Positions 49,890 through 59,183 of a stretch of 64,000 nt of DNA are shown piece by piece. The translations under genes and the position numbers were made by a program. This DNA comes from JAHQVI01 sp963727575 (GTDB lineage Bacteria; Pseudomonadota; Alphaproteobacteria; Rhizobiales; Rhodomicrobiaceae). The DNA lies in the NCBI GenBank assembly GCA_963727575.1, contig CAVSIA010000007.1, positions 186,001 through 250,000 of the forward strand, given 5' to 3'. Below the pieces are notes generated by a model. The model saw only the letters and a program-made list of their open reading frames with translations, made no database searches and had not been told where the DNA came from. How positions within the stretch are numbered: position 1 is the first letter of the stretch; every line of letters begins with the position of its first letter.

Positions 49890-50768
49890 ATGATCTTAGC
49901 TTGGCCGCCCAGCGAAACATTCGGCTATGAAGGCCAATCCGTCGCCTACGGTTCGTTGGGTGAGGGCGACCCGGTGGTCCTAGTCCACGGCACGCCGTTC
50001 TCCTCCTATGTCTGGCGGCGGATCGCCCCCGAGCTTGCCCGCGATCACCGCGTGTTCGTCTTCGACCTGATCGGCTACGGCCAGTCGGAGAAGGCGCCCG
50101 GCCAGGACGTCTCGCTCGGTGTGCAGAACGGCCTCCTCGCCGCGCTCATCGAGCATTGGCGCCTGGACGCGCCGAAGGTGATCGCCCATGATTTCGGCGG
50201 CGCGACCGCGCTTCGCGCCCACCTGATCGACGGATGCGATTACGACCGGCTGCTGCTGATCGACCCCGTCGCCATCCGGCCGTGGGGCTCGCCTTTCGTC
50301 CAGCACGTGCGGCTGCACGAGGACGCCTTCGCCGGCGTTCCCGAGGATCTGCAGCGCGCCATCCTGGCGGCCTATATCCGCGGCGCCATCCACCGCCCGA
50401 TCGGGGACGCGGAGCTGGAGCCTTATCTCGCGCCCTGGCTCGGCCCGGTCGGCCAGCCCGCCTTCTACCGTCAGATCGCGCAGATGGACATGCGATATAC
50501 CGACGAGGTCCAGGACCGGTATAAAGACGTCCGCTGTCCGGTAAGGCTGTTATGGGGCACGGAGGACGCGTGGATACCCATCGAGCGGGGACGGGAGCTG
50601 GCGCGCCTCATCCCAGGCTGCGAACTCACCGAAATCGCCGGGTCGGGACACCTTATGCAGGAGGATGCGCCGGAGGCCATCGTCTCCGCCGCACTGCGAT
50701 TTTTCACCGGGGACGCTATGTCTGCGTCACTTAGGCAAACTGCGCCGCGTCAGCCACGTTGCCGGTAA
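49890..50768 (+). CDS. Alpha/beta hydrolase (epoxide hydrolase / haloalkane dehalogenase type)
   Basis: 292 aa. Oxyanion motif LVHGTPFSSYVWR, nucleophile elbow VIAHDFGGATAL (Asp101) typical of haloalkane dehalogenases and epoxide hydrolases, and late His in GSGHLMQEDAPE. The acid would be in WGTEDAWIP. No signal peptide. A possible promoter TTGACG-N16-TATTGA lies at 49761-49788. The final 15 residues look like a non-conserved tail. Substrate unknown. Confidence 0.87.
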   Translation: MILAWPPSETFGYEGQSVAYGSLGEGDPVVLVHGTPFSSYVWRRIAPELARDHRVFVFDLIGYGQSEKAPGQDVSLGVQNGLLAALIEHWRLDAPKVIAHDFGGATALRAHLIDGCDYDRLLLIDPVAIRPWGSPFVQHVRLHEDAFAGVPEDLQRAILAAYIRGAIHRPIGDAELEPYLAPWLGPVGQPAFYRQIAQMDMRYTDEVQDRYKDVRCPVRLLWGTEDAWIPIERGRELARLIPGCELTEIAGSGHLMQEDAPEAIVSAALRFFTGDAMSASLRQTAPRQPRCR

Positions 50769-50856
50769 CGTGAATCTGCGCTCTAGCACCTTCCGCCTTC
50801 GGCGGCGGATCCCCAGATGTTGACTACATTTGCGACAGGGGGAAACAAAGCACCCA

Positions 50857-51348
50857 ATGAAACACCTAGCATCCACGTGGAAGATCATAGAGCGAGCGAC
50901 GTTCTTTCTGGCAGCAATTGCAGCAATTTTGGGTGTGGTGGCCTACATCACCGAAGCGCCAGATCGGCATACGGCCCGGATGATCGCGCAGGCTCAATTG
51001 GTGTTCGACGCCAACGAACGGTGCATTAGACATCGCATAGCGTGGAACGACGTCCTCCGTGTCATGAGGGGTGAAAATGGGAAGCAAATTATGGGCGCTC
51101 CAACCTCCGATAAGGCTGGGGAGCTGCTCGCCGATGCTCTCGCGAAACTCGGGAGGAATGAGCCGGACGCTCAAAAAGTCGTTGGGATCGCAGCTACCGG
51201 AAATTTTGCGGCCAAAGATTTGTGCCGGCAAATACAGCGGAACGTTAATGAGTTGGACTGGACGGTTTTGCGTCCAATTTTTTCCAAAGAGGAACTGATC
51301 TCGATTTTAGCGCAATACAGAATTCCGGCCGGGAACGGTCCACAGTAA
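50857..51348 (+). CDS. Hypothetical protein with one N-terminal membrane helix
   Basis: 163 aa. One TM helix (ATFFLAAIAAILGVVAYI) near the N-terminus, then a soluble helical domain with two Cys (ERCIRHRIAW, DLCRQIQRNV), probably periplasmic. Lower GC and different codon use from its neighbours suggest recent acquisition. I do not recognise a family. A purine-rich GGGGGAAAC lies about 10 nt before the ATG. Confidence 0.65.
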   Translation: MKHLASTWKIIERATFFLAAIAAILGVVAYITEAPDRHTARMIAQAQLVFDANERCIRHRIAWNDVLRVMRGENGKQIMGAPTSDKAGELLADALAKLGRNEPDAQKVVGIAATGNFAAKDLCRQIQRNVNELDWTVLRPIFSKEELISILAQYRIPAGNGPQ

Positions 51349-51418
51349 CGCGTTTTCCCGACAAAACCCAGTGCCGCCGACGTCTCAGCACAGTCTTGAG
51401 AAGGAGCGGCGGCAGCTT

Positions 51419-52129
51419 TCATGTCGCGGGCGCACCCGCCCCCTGCGGCCGGGTTTCGCCGTCGATGCGCCCGTCGACGAGGTGGATGCGCCGGTCCATG
51501 CGCTCGGCCATGGCCAGATCGTGGGTCACGGCGACGACGGTCTTGCCGCGCTCGTGCACCAGCGCCCTGAGAATTTCGAACACCTGCTCGGAGCTTTTGG
51601 AATCGAGGCTCCCGGTCGGCTCGTCGGCGAGCACGATGGGCGGGTCGTTGGCGAGCGCGCGGGCGACGGCGACGCGCTGGCGCTGACCGCCGGAGAGCTG
51701 ATCGGGCAGCTTGCCCAGATGATCCTCCAGGCCCAGCGAGGTCAGCAAGTCCCCGGCGCGCTCATGCATGGCGGCGCGCGAAAGGCGGCCGAGCTTGCGC
51801 ATCGGGATCTCGACATTCTCGCGGACGGTGAATTCCGGCAGCAGGAAGTGAAACTGAAACACGAAGCCGAGCATGGCGAGCCGGGTCCGGGCCAGCACGG
51901 TCTCGTCCATCGGCGCGGTGTCCCGTCCCTCGATGAGCAGTTGGCCGCTGGTCGGACGGTCGAGCAGGCCGAGCAGATAGAGCAGCGAGGACTTGCCCGA
52001 TCCGGACGGGCCGGTAATGGCGATGAATTCGCGCTCGTTCACCGTCAGCGAGACATGGTCGACCAGCGTTACCGGCACGGTCGCCGCCAGGATGCGCACT
52101 AGGTCGCGGGCCTCGATGAGTGCCGTCAC
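51419..52129 (-). CDS. ABC transporter ATP-binding protein (MacB/LolD type)
   Basis: 236 aa ATPase. Walker A GPSGSGKSS, Q-loop and signature LSGGQRQRVAVARAL, Walker B PIVLADEPTGSLD, and H-loop VAVTHD. The subgroup (DNRPTSGQLLIEG, LGFVFQFHFLLPEFTVREN) is that of lipoprotein-release and MacB-type exporters. Its ATG overlaps the permease stop (ATGA). It works with the permease and the HlyD-like adaptor encoded upstream. Confidence 0.93.
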   Translation of the reverse strand: MTALIEARDLVRILAATVPVTLVDHVSLTVNEREFIAITGPSGSGKSSLLYLLGLLDRPTSGQLLIEGRDTAPMDETVLARTRLAMLGFVFQFHFLLPEFTVRENVEIPMRKLGRLSRAAMHERAGDLLTSLGLEDHLGKLPDQLSGGQRQRVAVARALANDPPIVLADEPTGSLDSKSSEQVFEILRALVHERGKTVVAVTHDLAMAERMDRRIHLVDGRIDGETRPQGAGAPAT

Positions 52130-53367
52130 GACGCCCCCCGGATGATGTCGACGGGGTTGAGTTTCGCCGCCTTGCGGGCAGGCAGATAGCCGGCAAGCGC
52201 GGCGGACGCGAGGGCGAAGCTGGAGGCGATCAGGTAGTGCAGAAAGCTCCAGGCGACCGGAAGGCTGGTGATCTCGCGCCCGCCCGCGCTCAGCTCGAAG
52301 CGGATATTGGAGAGGATATAGATCAGCGTGAAGCCGATCACCCAGCCGGACAGCGAGCCGATCGTGCCGATGGTCACGCCTTCCAGAAGGAAGATCCGGC
52401 GCATGTCCGCTTCGGCGAAGCCGAGCGACTTCATGATGGCGATGTCGCGCGCCTTCTCATGAGTGATGGTCGAGACGATGTTGAAGATGCCGAAGCCGGC
52501 GACCAGCATGATCGCGGCGACCACCGTGTACATGATCACATTGCGGACCACGAGCGCCTCCAGGATGGACTCGTTCGCCTCCTGCCAGGCTTCCGCCTTG
52601 TAGCCCAGCTCGGCCTCGGCGCGCCGGGCGACCTCGGGCGCCGCGTTCGGGTTGTCGAGCTTGATGCGGATCTCGTTGATGGCGTTGGCGCGTTCGCTGA
52701 GGATCTGGGCGTTCTTCAGCAGCACATAGGCCTCGCCCTCGTCGCGCGCCGTCGCCCCGGTGTGGAAGAGGCCCGCGATCTTGAAATTGCGGGTGAGCCC
52801 GGTCGAGGACACCGCCGTCACCGTGTCGCCGAGCTTGGCGCCGAGCCGCTTGGCCATGGTGTCGCCGACCAGCACATTGTTGCCACCGACCGACAGGGCG
52901 CGGAAACTGCCTTGGCGGAAATCGCCGATGATCGGCGACACCGCCGGCTCTTTTTCCGGATCGACGCCGACAATGGCCGCCCCGACATCGCGCCCGGCGA
53001 AGCGGATCACCCCTTGCGTGCGCAGGCTCGGCGCGAACCGGCCCGGCACCCAGCCTTGCAGCCAGGTGAGCGCCGCCGTCGGATTGATGATGCCGCGCCG
53101 GTCCTCGCGGGGCCTGAGCCCATGAATGGCGACCGCGTCGAATGCGTCCTGAGCCGGCTGGCGCGGCGGCGAGCGGCGGTCGTCGGTGATCTGCACATGC
53201 GGCATGGTGTTGACGAGCTGCTCGATGAAGTCGTTCTGGCTGCCTTGCATCAGCGCCGCCATGGCGATCGAGAAGCCGACGCCGACCGCCACGCCGAGGA
53301 TGGCGACGATGGTCTGCCGGCCGCGCCCGGCGACGTGAGTGAACGCAATTTCCAGGATCAGCCGCAC
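52126..53367 (-). CDS. ABC transporter permease (MacB/FtsX type)
   Basis: 413 aa with the four-TM MacB/LolC layout: TM1 near the N-terminus (IVAILGVAVGVGFSIAMAAL), a long periplasmic domain (about 45-265), and three TM helices in the C-terminal third, ending YLPARKAAKLNPVDIIRGAS, the classic FtsX-type end. It starts 6 bp after the adaptor gene. It forms a mechanotransmission-type exporter with the ATPase. Confidence 0.93.
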   Translation of the reverse strand: MRLILEIAFTHVAGRGRQTIVAILGVAVGVGFSIAMAALMQGSQNDFIEQLVNTMPHVQITDDRRSPPRQPAQDAFDAVAIHGLRPREDRRGIINPTAALTWLQGWVPGRFAPSLRTQGVIRFAGRDVGAAIVGVDPEKEPAVSPIIGDFRQGSFRALSVGGNNVLVGDTMAKRLGAKLGDTVTAVSSTGLTRNFKIAGLFHTGATARDEGEAYVLLKNAQILSERANAINEIRIKLDNPNAAPEVARRAEAELGYKAEAWQEANESILEALVVRNVIMYTVVAAIMLVAGFGIFNIVSTITHEKARDIAIMKSLGFAEADMRRIFLLEGVTIGTIGSLSGWVIGFTLIYILSNIRFELSAGGREITSLPVAWSFLHYLIASSFALASAALAGYLPARKAAKLNPVDIIRGAS

Positions 53368-53373
53368 CCGGCG

Positions 53374-54375
53374 CTACTCCTTCGCCACCTTCACCCGCGC
53401 GCCATCGGCAAGCGCCTCCGGATAGGGCGAGATGACGCGGCTCCCCTCGTCGACGCCCGAAAGCACCTGAATGTCGGAGATGCCGCGAATGCCGGTCTCG
53501 ATTTCGCGAAGCTGCGCCCGCCGGCTCTCGAAGACGAACAGCTTGTTGCCGCGCACAGAGAGCGAGGGCACCAGCAGCGCGTTCTTCGCCACCCCGGTGA
53601 CGATATTCACATCCGTCGACATGCCGATGCGGAGCGGGGTGTCATCCGGGAGCCGGATCCGGACGCGATAGGTTTTCGTCACCGGATCGCCTTTCGGCGT
53701 GATGCTTTCGACCGTGCCTTCGAGGGCCTGCCGCGGAAAGGCGTCGGAGCGCAGCAGCACGCGCTGTTCGGTTTCGACGCGCGGGATGTCTTCTTCGTTG
53801 ACGTCGGCGACGACCAGCAGGGGCTTGGGCTGGCCGACCCAGAACAACACCGTGCCCGGCTCGGTGATTTCGCCGACCTCGCCGTCCTGGCGCAGCACGA
53901 TGCCGGCGCTGGGCGCGCGCAGGACGTAATTGTCGAGGCGCGCCTTCTGCGCCGCAAGCAGAGCTTCGATCTGATTGACCTCGGAGCGCACCTGGTCGAG
54001 CGCCTGCGCGCTGGCGACATGCCTTTCGTTCAGCACAGTGAGGCGCTGCAGGTTCTCGCGCGAGAGGCTGAGACGGGCATCCAGTTCGCTAAGCGCGGCC
54101 TTGGCCTCGCTGTCGTCGAGCCGGGCGAGCACCGCCCCCTGCTCCACCGCTTCGGCCTCGCAATTGCACTGCTCGACGATCCGCTCGCGCACCAGCGAGG
54201 TGACCTTGGCCCAGGTCTTGGGCTCGATCACACCGCTTGCATAGACGATCTCCGCCGCCTCGCCGCGATGCGGCGTAACCACGCTCACCGGCGCGGCGCG
54301 CTGTGTGTACCAGATGGCGATGCCGGCAATCAGCAGAACGGCCAGGACGATCGGCACTATTCGCGTTATCCGCAA
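53374..54375 (-). CDS. HlyD/MacA-type periplasmic adaptor
   Basis: 333 aa from TTG 54375, chosen because AAAGGGGG lies 5 nt upstream and the product begins directly with a membrane anchor (RIVPIVLAVLLIAGIAIWY); longer in-frame starts at 54444 or 54501 add an unlikely basic leader. Biotinyl-lipoyl-like halves flank a coiled-coil hairpin (about 90-165, SELDARLSLSRENLQRL), then a beta-barrel (TYRVRIRLPDDTPLRIGMS). It bridges the ABC permease to an outer-membrane channel not encoded here. Confidence 0.88.
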   Translation of the reverse strand: MRITRIVPIVLAVLLIAGIAIWYTQRAAPVSVVTPHRGEAAEIVYASGVIEPKTWAKVTSLVRERIVEQCNCEAEAVEQGAVLARLDDSEAKAALSELDARLSLSRENLQRLTVLNERHVASAQALDQVRSEVNQIEALLAAQKARLDNYVLRAPSAGIVLRQDGEVGEITEPGTVLFWVGQPKPLLVVADVNEEDIPRVETEQRVLLRSDAFPRQALEGTVESITPKGDPVTKTYRVRIRLPDDTPLRIGMSTDVNIVTGVAKNALLVPSLSVRGNKLFVFESRRAQLREIETGIRGISDIQVLSGVDEGSRVISPYPEALADGARVKVAKE

Positions 54376-54823
54376 GCGAACCCCCTTTGCGCAGTCAGAC
54401 GAGCGGCCAAACCGGCTTGCCTTATCCCAGGAGATACGGGCCATCGCAAGGTTTAACGGCGCATCCTCGGCGCGCCCTCGAATATGTCGCGCGGCGGCCA
54501 CGGCCCGAGCCCGCCTCTCGGCGGACCGAGGGGAGAGCGGAGCCTTCTACAGCATAAAAGCCGGTGCATCACAGTCACTTCGCGCGGCCGCCGCCAAAAC
54601 CGGAGACACAAATAAGCTTGCCCTTCCAGCGCCTTTTAACCATGTTTAGACCCGGTGTGCGTTGAGAAGCGCCTTTCGTTAAAGCTGTTCGTGTACCCAG
54701 GCATTGGCCGCTTGGCGCGGGTCCAGTGGCCGGGCGCGCTGCCGATTGCAAATGTTGGGCATTGATTCATCTCGTTCAGCCCCCGGGACCGCCGGGCTGT
54801 GCGTCATTGGTTCGGAGCGCGTT
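54376..54823. other. Divergent promoter region between ABC and RND export genes
   Basis: 448 bp between divergent transport operons. No convincing gene. It should hold both promoters; no regulator gene is nearby and no obvious operator palindrome was seen. Confidence 0.4.
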
Positions 54824-55894
54824 GTGCGTCTGTTGTTCTCGATTGTGTTTTGCCTCTACGCCGCCACTGCCGCAGCGCAGCCGGCAGGCCCGCCACAGGT
54901 CCCGGTTGAGACGGCGCAGGTCCAAGTCGGCTCGCTGTCCGAGCGCGTCGTCTCCGTAGGCAGCCTCGCCTCCAATGAATCGGTGATCATCCGGCCCGAA
55001 ATTGCCGGCCGGGTCGTCGAGATCCGCTTTGAGGAAGGCCAGCCGGTGAAGCAGGGCGACGTCCTGGTCAAGCTGGACAACTCCCTCAACCGCGCCGAAG
55101 TCTCCGAAGCCGAGGCCAAGCTGGAGCTGGCCAAGCGCAATTTCGAGCGCACCCAGGAGCTGTTCTCCGGCCAGATCGCCACGGCCCGCTCGCGCGACGA
55201 AGCGCGCTCCAGCCTTGATGTCGGCACGGCCTCGGTCGAGACCGCCAAGGTTAAGCTGGACAAGACGCGGATCGCGGCGCCGTTCGACGGCATCGCCGGC
55301 CTGCGCAAGATCAGCGTCGGCGATTACATCAGCATCGGCCAGGACCTGTTCAATCTGGAAGACATCGACCCGATCAAGGTGGACTTCCGGATCTCGGAAA
55401 AGTTCCTGTCCACCTTGCGCGCGGACCAGCCCATCGAGATCACGGTCGACGCTTACCCGGACCGGAAATTCGAGGGTCAGGTCTATGCGATCGATCCGCG
55501 CATCGACGCTGCCGGGCGCAGCATCGTCATCCGCGCGCGCGTCGCCAATAAGGACCGGATGCTGCGGCCGGGCCTGTTCGCCCGCGTCACCCTGATCCTG
55601 GAGCTGAAGCCCAACGCATTGACCGTGCCGGAGCAGGCCATCGTGCCGCGTGGCAGCGATCAGTTCGTGTACCGGGTCATTGACGGCAAGGCCAAGCAGA
55701 CCAAGGTCAAGATCGGCACCCGCCGGGACGGCCGCGTCGAGATCGTCGAGGGCCTGTCCACCGACGACGTGGTGATCACCGCCGGGCAGCAGAAGATCCG
55801 CGAAGGCGGCGCCGTGCGGGCCTTGGGCGCGGGCGACGCCGCCAAGCCGAAGACCAATGGCGAGGCCGGAAGTCCGACGGGCAAGGGAGCCTGA
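54824..55894 (+). CDS. RND efflux pump periplasmic adaptor
   Basis: 356 aa from GTG 54824 (GGAG 6-8 nt upstream), which yields a clean signal peptide MRLLFSIVFCLYAATAAAQ; an open frame reaches to 54704 but adds nonsense. MFP layout: VIIRPEIAGRVVEIRFEEGQPVKQGDVLVKLD lipoyl half, coiled hairpin (AEAKLELAKRNFERTQELF), second lipoyl half (TRIAAPFDGIAGLR), beta-barrel and membrane-proximal domain. The inner-membrane RND gene follows after 3 bp. Confidence 0.93.
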   Translation: MRLLFSIVFCLYAATAAAQPAGPPQVPVETAQVQVGSLSERVVSVGSLASNESVIIRPEIAGRVVEIRFEEGQPVKQGDVLVKLDNSLNRAEVSEAEAKLELAKRNFERTQELFSGQIATARSRDEARSSLDVGTASVETAKVKLDKTRIAAPFDGIAGLRKISVGDYISIGQDLFNLEDIDPIKVDFRISEKFLSTLRADQPIEITVDAYPDRKFEGQVYAIDPRIDAAGRSIVIRARVANKDRMLRPGLFARVTLILELKPNALTVPEQAIVPRGSDQFVYRVIDGKAKQTKVKIGTRRDGRVEIVEGLSTDDVVITAGQQKIREGGAVRALGAGDAAKPKTNGEAGSPTGKGA

Positions 55895-55897
55895 ACC

Positions 55898-58800
55898 GTG
55901 GTCATCTCCGACGTCTCGATCCGCCGGCCGGTGTTTGCGACGGTGCTGAGCCTGGTCGTTGTGCTGTTGGGCCTCGTCTCCTATCAGCGGCTGACGGTGC
56001 GCGAATATCCTAATATCGACCCGCCGGTCGTCACCGTCGACACCACCTATCGCGGCGCCAGCGCCGAGATCATCGAGACGCAGGTGACGCAGGTTCTGGA
56101 GGATTCGCTCTCCGGCATCGAGGGTATCGACTACATCACCTCGATCAACCGGCAGGAAAGCAGCCAGATCCAGATCCGCTTCAAGCTGAACCGCGATCCG
56201 GACGCCGCCGCCGCCGATGTTCGCGACCGCGTCGGCCGCGTGCGCGGACGGTTGCCCGACGCCATCGAAGAGCCCGTCATTCAGAAGGTCGAAGCCGACG
56301 CCCAGCCGATCATCTATCTCGCCTTCTTCAGCGACCGCCACTCGCCTCTGGAAATCACCGACTATGCGGACCGCTTCGTCAAAGACCGCCTGCAGACGCT
56401 GCCCGGCGTCGCCGAGGTGCGCATTTTCGGCGAGCGGCGCTACTCGATGCGGATCTGGCTCGATCCGGAGCGCCTCGCCGCCTACAGCCTGACGCCGCAG
56501 GATGTGGAAGACGCGCTGCGCCAGCAGAATGTCGAAGTGCCCGCAGGGCGCATCGAAAGCAGCCAGCGCGAGTTCACCGTGCTGTCCGAGACGGACGTGC
56601 GCACGGCCGAGCAGTTCGGACGGCTCGTGCTCAAGGACGCGAACGGCTATCTGGTTCGCCTCTCCGACGTCGGCCGGACCGAGATCGCCGCGGAGGACGA
56701 GCGCCGCGTGGTCCGCTTCAACGGCAACAGCGCCGTCGCGCTCGGCATCGTCAAGCAGGCGACCGCCAACCCGCTCGACGTCTCCCATGCGGTGCGCGAG
56801 GCGCTTCCGGCGATCCTGGCCTCGATCCCCGAAGGCATGCAGATCAAGGTCGCGCACGATAAATCGGTGTTCATCGAAGAGTCGGTCAAGAACGTCTACA
56901 AGACCATCGCCGAAGCCGTGGTGCTCGTCGTTCTGATCATCTTCTTCTTTCTGCGGTCCTTCCGGGCGACGCTCATTCCGCTGGTCACCATCCCGGTCTC
57001 GCTGATCGGCGCCTTCGCGCTGATGTTCGCGATGAACTTCACCATAAACACGCTGACGCTGCTCTCGCTGGTGCTCGCCATCGGCCTTGTGGTCGACGAT
57101 TCCATCGTCATGCTGGAGAACATCTTCCGGCATGTGGAGGAAGGCAAACAGCCGCGCCGGGCGGCGTTTGTCGGCAGCCGCGAGATCGGCTTCGCCGTCA
57201 TCGCCATGACGCTGACGCTGGCCGCGGTCTATGTGCCGATCGGCTTCATGGGCGGCACCACGGGGCGGCTGTTCACCGAGTTCGCCTGGACGTTGGCGGG
57301 CGCGGTGCTGGTGTCCGGGTTCGTCGCCTTGTCGCTGACGCCAATGATGTGTGCGCTGCTGTTGCGCACCGGGGAGAAGCACGGGCGCGTCTACCTCGCC
57401 ATCGAATGGCTGTTGCGCAAGCTCACGGGGGGCTACAAGGCGACGCTCCGGCTCGCGCTCCGGGTGCGGCCGCTCGTCCTGCTGATCGGGCTCGGCGTCG
57501 CCGGTTCGAGCTATTTCCTGTTCAATTCCCTGAAATCCGAACTCGCCCCTTATGAAGACCAGGGAACGATCGTCAGCATCTTCATCGCACCGGAAGGCGC
57601 AACCATCGACTACACGGACCGCTATGCGCGCCAGCTCGAAAACGTGTTTGCCAAGACCGCCGATGTCGACCGCTATTTCGTCGTTACCGGCTTCCCGACC
57701 GTCTCGCAAGGCATCGGCTTCGTCAAAACCTCGCCCTGGGCCGAGCGCAAACGCAGCCAGTTCGACATCGCCAAGGAATTGCAGCCCAAGCTGTTCGGCG
57801 TGCCCGGTGTCCTCGCCTTCCCCGGCAACCCGCCGCCGCTCGGGCAGAGCGTGCGCGACAAGCCGATCTCCTTCGTCGTCCAGACCTCGCAATCCTACGA
57901 CAAGCTGCAGGAATTGCTCGAGGCGGTCATGGCCAAGGCGCGCGACTATCCCGGCTTTGCCAATCTCGACACCGACCTTAAGCTGAATACGCCGCAGATC
58001 AATCTCTCGGTCGACCGAGAGAAGGCGGCCGATGTCGGCGTGAAGATCGAAACGCTGGGGCGGACCCTGGAGACGCTGCTCGGCGGCCGTCAGGTGACGC
58101 GCTTCAAGCGCGAGGGCGAGCAATATGACGTGATCGTCCAGGTGGCCGATGTCGACCGGCGCAATCCGGAAGACCTGCGCCGCATCTATGTGCGCGGCGC
58201 GCCAGGGGCTGACGGTACGCCCGGAGCGATGATCCCGCTCTCCAATCTGATCGACATCCGCGAGACGGTCGCACCAAAGGAGCTGAATCACTTCAACCAG
58301 CTCCGCGCCGCCACGATCACCTCTTATCTGGCGCCCGGCTATACCATCGGCGACGGTCTCGCCTTCCTCGAAAAGGCCGCGCAGGAGGTGCTGAAGGGCC
58401 AGGCGCAGGTCGACTATTCCGGCCAGTCGCGCGAGTTCAAGGAATCATCCTCCGACATCTACCTGACCTTCCTCCTGGCGCTTGCCTTCATCTATCTGGT
58501 GCTGTCGGCGCAGTTCGAGAGCTTCCGCGATCCGCTGATCATCATGCTCACCGTGCCGCTGTCGATGACCGGGGCGCTGCTGGCGCTATGGCTGAGTGGG
58601 GGCACGCTGAACATCTACAGCCAGGTCGGCCTCGTCACGCTGATCGGCCTGATCACCAAGCACGGCATTCTGATCGTGGAGTTCTCCAACCAGATGCGCG
58701 CGGCGGGCCGGCCGATGTTCGAGGCCGTCACCGAGGCGGCCGCCCTGCGCCTGCGGCCGATCCTGATGACCACCGGCGCGATGGTGCTCGGCGCGGTGCC

Positions 58801-59014
58801 GCTTGCCGTCGCCGTCGGTGCGGGCGCGGAGAGCCGGCAGGACATCGGCTGGGTGATCGTCGGCGGGCTGCTGGTGGGCACGTTCTTTACCCTGTTCGTC
58901 ATCCCGGTCGTCTATTCGTATCTGGCGGGGCCGGTGAATCTGGAGGCGCATGGCCATCTCGGCGCCGCCGATGAGGCACCGCCGTCGCCGGGACAGGAGC
59001 CGCAGCGGGCGTAA
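55898..59014 (+). CDS. RND efflux transporter, inner-membrane subunit (AcrB/MexF-like)
   Basis: 1038 aa, GTG start (VVISDVSIRRPVFATVLSL). Twelve TM helices in two repeats with large periplasmic loops after TM1 and TM7. The proton-relay aspartates are in LAIGLVVDDSIVMLENI. A second repeat ends SMTGALLALWLSGGTLNIYSQ. The pair adaptor-pump is of the HAE1 type and exports drugs, detergents or metabolites; the outer-membrane channel must come from elsewhere. No frame break over more than 3 kb. Confidence 0.95.
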   Translation: MVISDVSIRRPVFATVLSLVVVLLGLVSYQRLTVREYPNIDPPVVTVDTTYRGASAEIIETQVTQVLEDSLSGIEGIDYITSINRQESSQIQIRFKLNRDPDAAAADVRDRVGRVRGRLPDAIEEPVIQKVEADAQPIIYLAFFSDRHSPLEITDYADRFVKDRLQTLPGVAEVRIFGERRYSMRIWLDPERLAAYSLTPQDVEDALRQQNVEVPAGRIESSQREFTVLSETDVRTAEQFGRLVLKDANGYLVRLSDVGRTEIAAEDERRVVRFNGNSAVALGIVKQATANPLDVSHAVREALPAILASIPEGMQIKVAHDKSVFIEESVKNVYKTIAEAVVLVVLIIFFFLRSFRATLIPLVTIPVSLIGAFALMFAMNFTINTLTLLSLVLAIGLVVDDSIVMLENIFRHVEEGKQPRRAAFVGSREIGFAVIAMTLTLAAVYVPIGFMGGTTGRLFTEFAWTLAGAVLVSGFVALSLTPMMCALLLRTGEKHGRVYLAIEWLLRKLTGGYKATLRLALRVRPLVLLIGLGVAGSSYFLFNSLKSELAPYEDQGTIVSIFIAPEGATIDYTDRYARQLENVFAKTADVDRYFVVTGFPTVSQGIGFVKTSPWAERKRSQFDIAKELQPKLFGVPGVLAFPGNPPPLGQSVRDKPISFVVQTSQSYDKLQELLEAVMAKARDYPGFANLDTDLKLNTPQINLSVDREKAADVGVKIETLGRTLETLLGGRQVTRFKREGEQYDVIVQVADVDRRNPEDLRRIYVRGAPGADGTPGAMIPLSNLIDIRETVAPKELNHFNQLRAATITSYLAPGYTIGDGLAFLEKAAQEVLKGQAQVDYSGQSREFKESSSDIYLTFLLALAFIYLVLSAQFESFRDPLIIMLTVPLSMTGALLALWLSGGTLNIYSQVGLVTLIGLITKHGILIVEFSNQMRAAGRPMFEAVTEAAALRLRPILMTTGAMVLGAVPLAVAVGAGAESRQDIGWVIVGGLLVGTFFTLFVIPVVYSYLAGPVNLEAHGHLGAADEAPPSPGQEPQRA

Positions 59015-59043
59015 AGCGGTGGACCTCGGCGAGTTGACTTTTT

Positions 59044-59143
59044 CGTCATCCCGGCCCTGAGCCGGGATCCAATCGCAGATCCACACACGCAAGCGCAATC
59101 AGCCAAGGCGAATAGGCCCCGGCTCAAGGCCGGGGCGACGACG
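59044..59143. repeat. REP-like inverted repeat pair
   Basis: CGTCATCCCGGCCCTGAGCC (from 59044) and, inverted, GGCCCCGGCTCAAGGCCGGG (from 59115) are two related palindromic units facing each other about 50 bp apart, the BIME-like arrangement seen in many alphaproteobacteria. Each unit is itself a hairpin. It lies just after the RND pump gene and may also act as its terminator or protect the mRNA 3' end. Confidence 0.7.
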
Positions 59144-59183
59144 GGAACGGCGCCGGAGGTGTTCCGCGTGCGAGGACCGCCGT

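Noticed and set aside
52120..54456. 778-codon plus-strand open frame opposite the ABC permease and adaptor
   Set aside because: Shadow frame; the minus-strand genes have family motifs and overlapping starts and stops.
54776..58291. 1171-codon open frame on the minus strand opposite the RND genes
   Set aside because: Longest antisense frame in the window, but wholly opposite conserved adaptor and pump genes; charged low-complexity product, no family resemblance.
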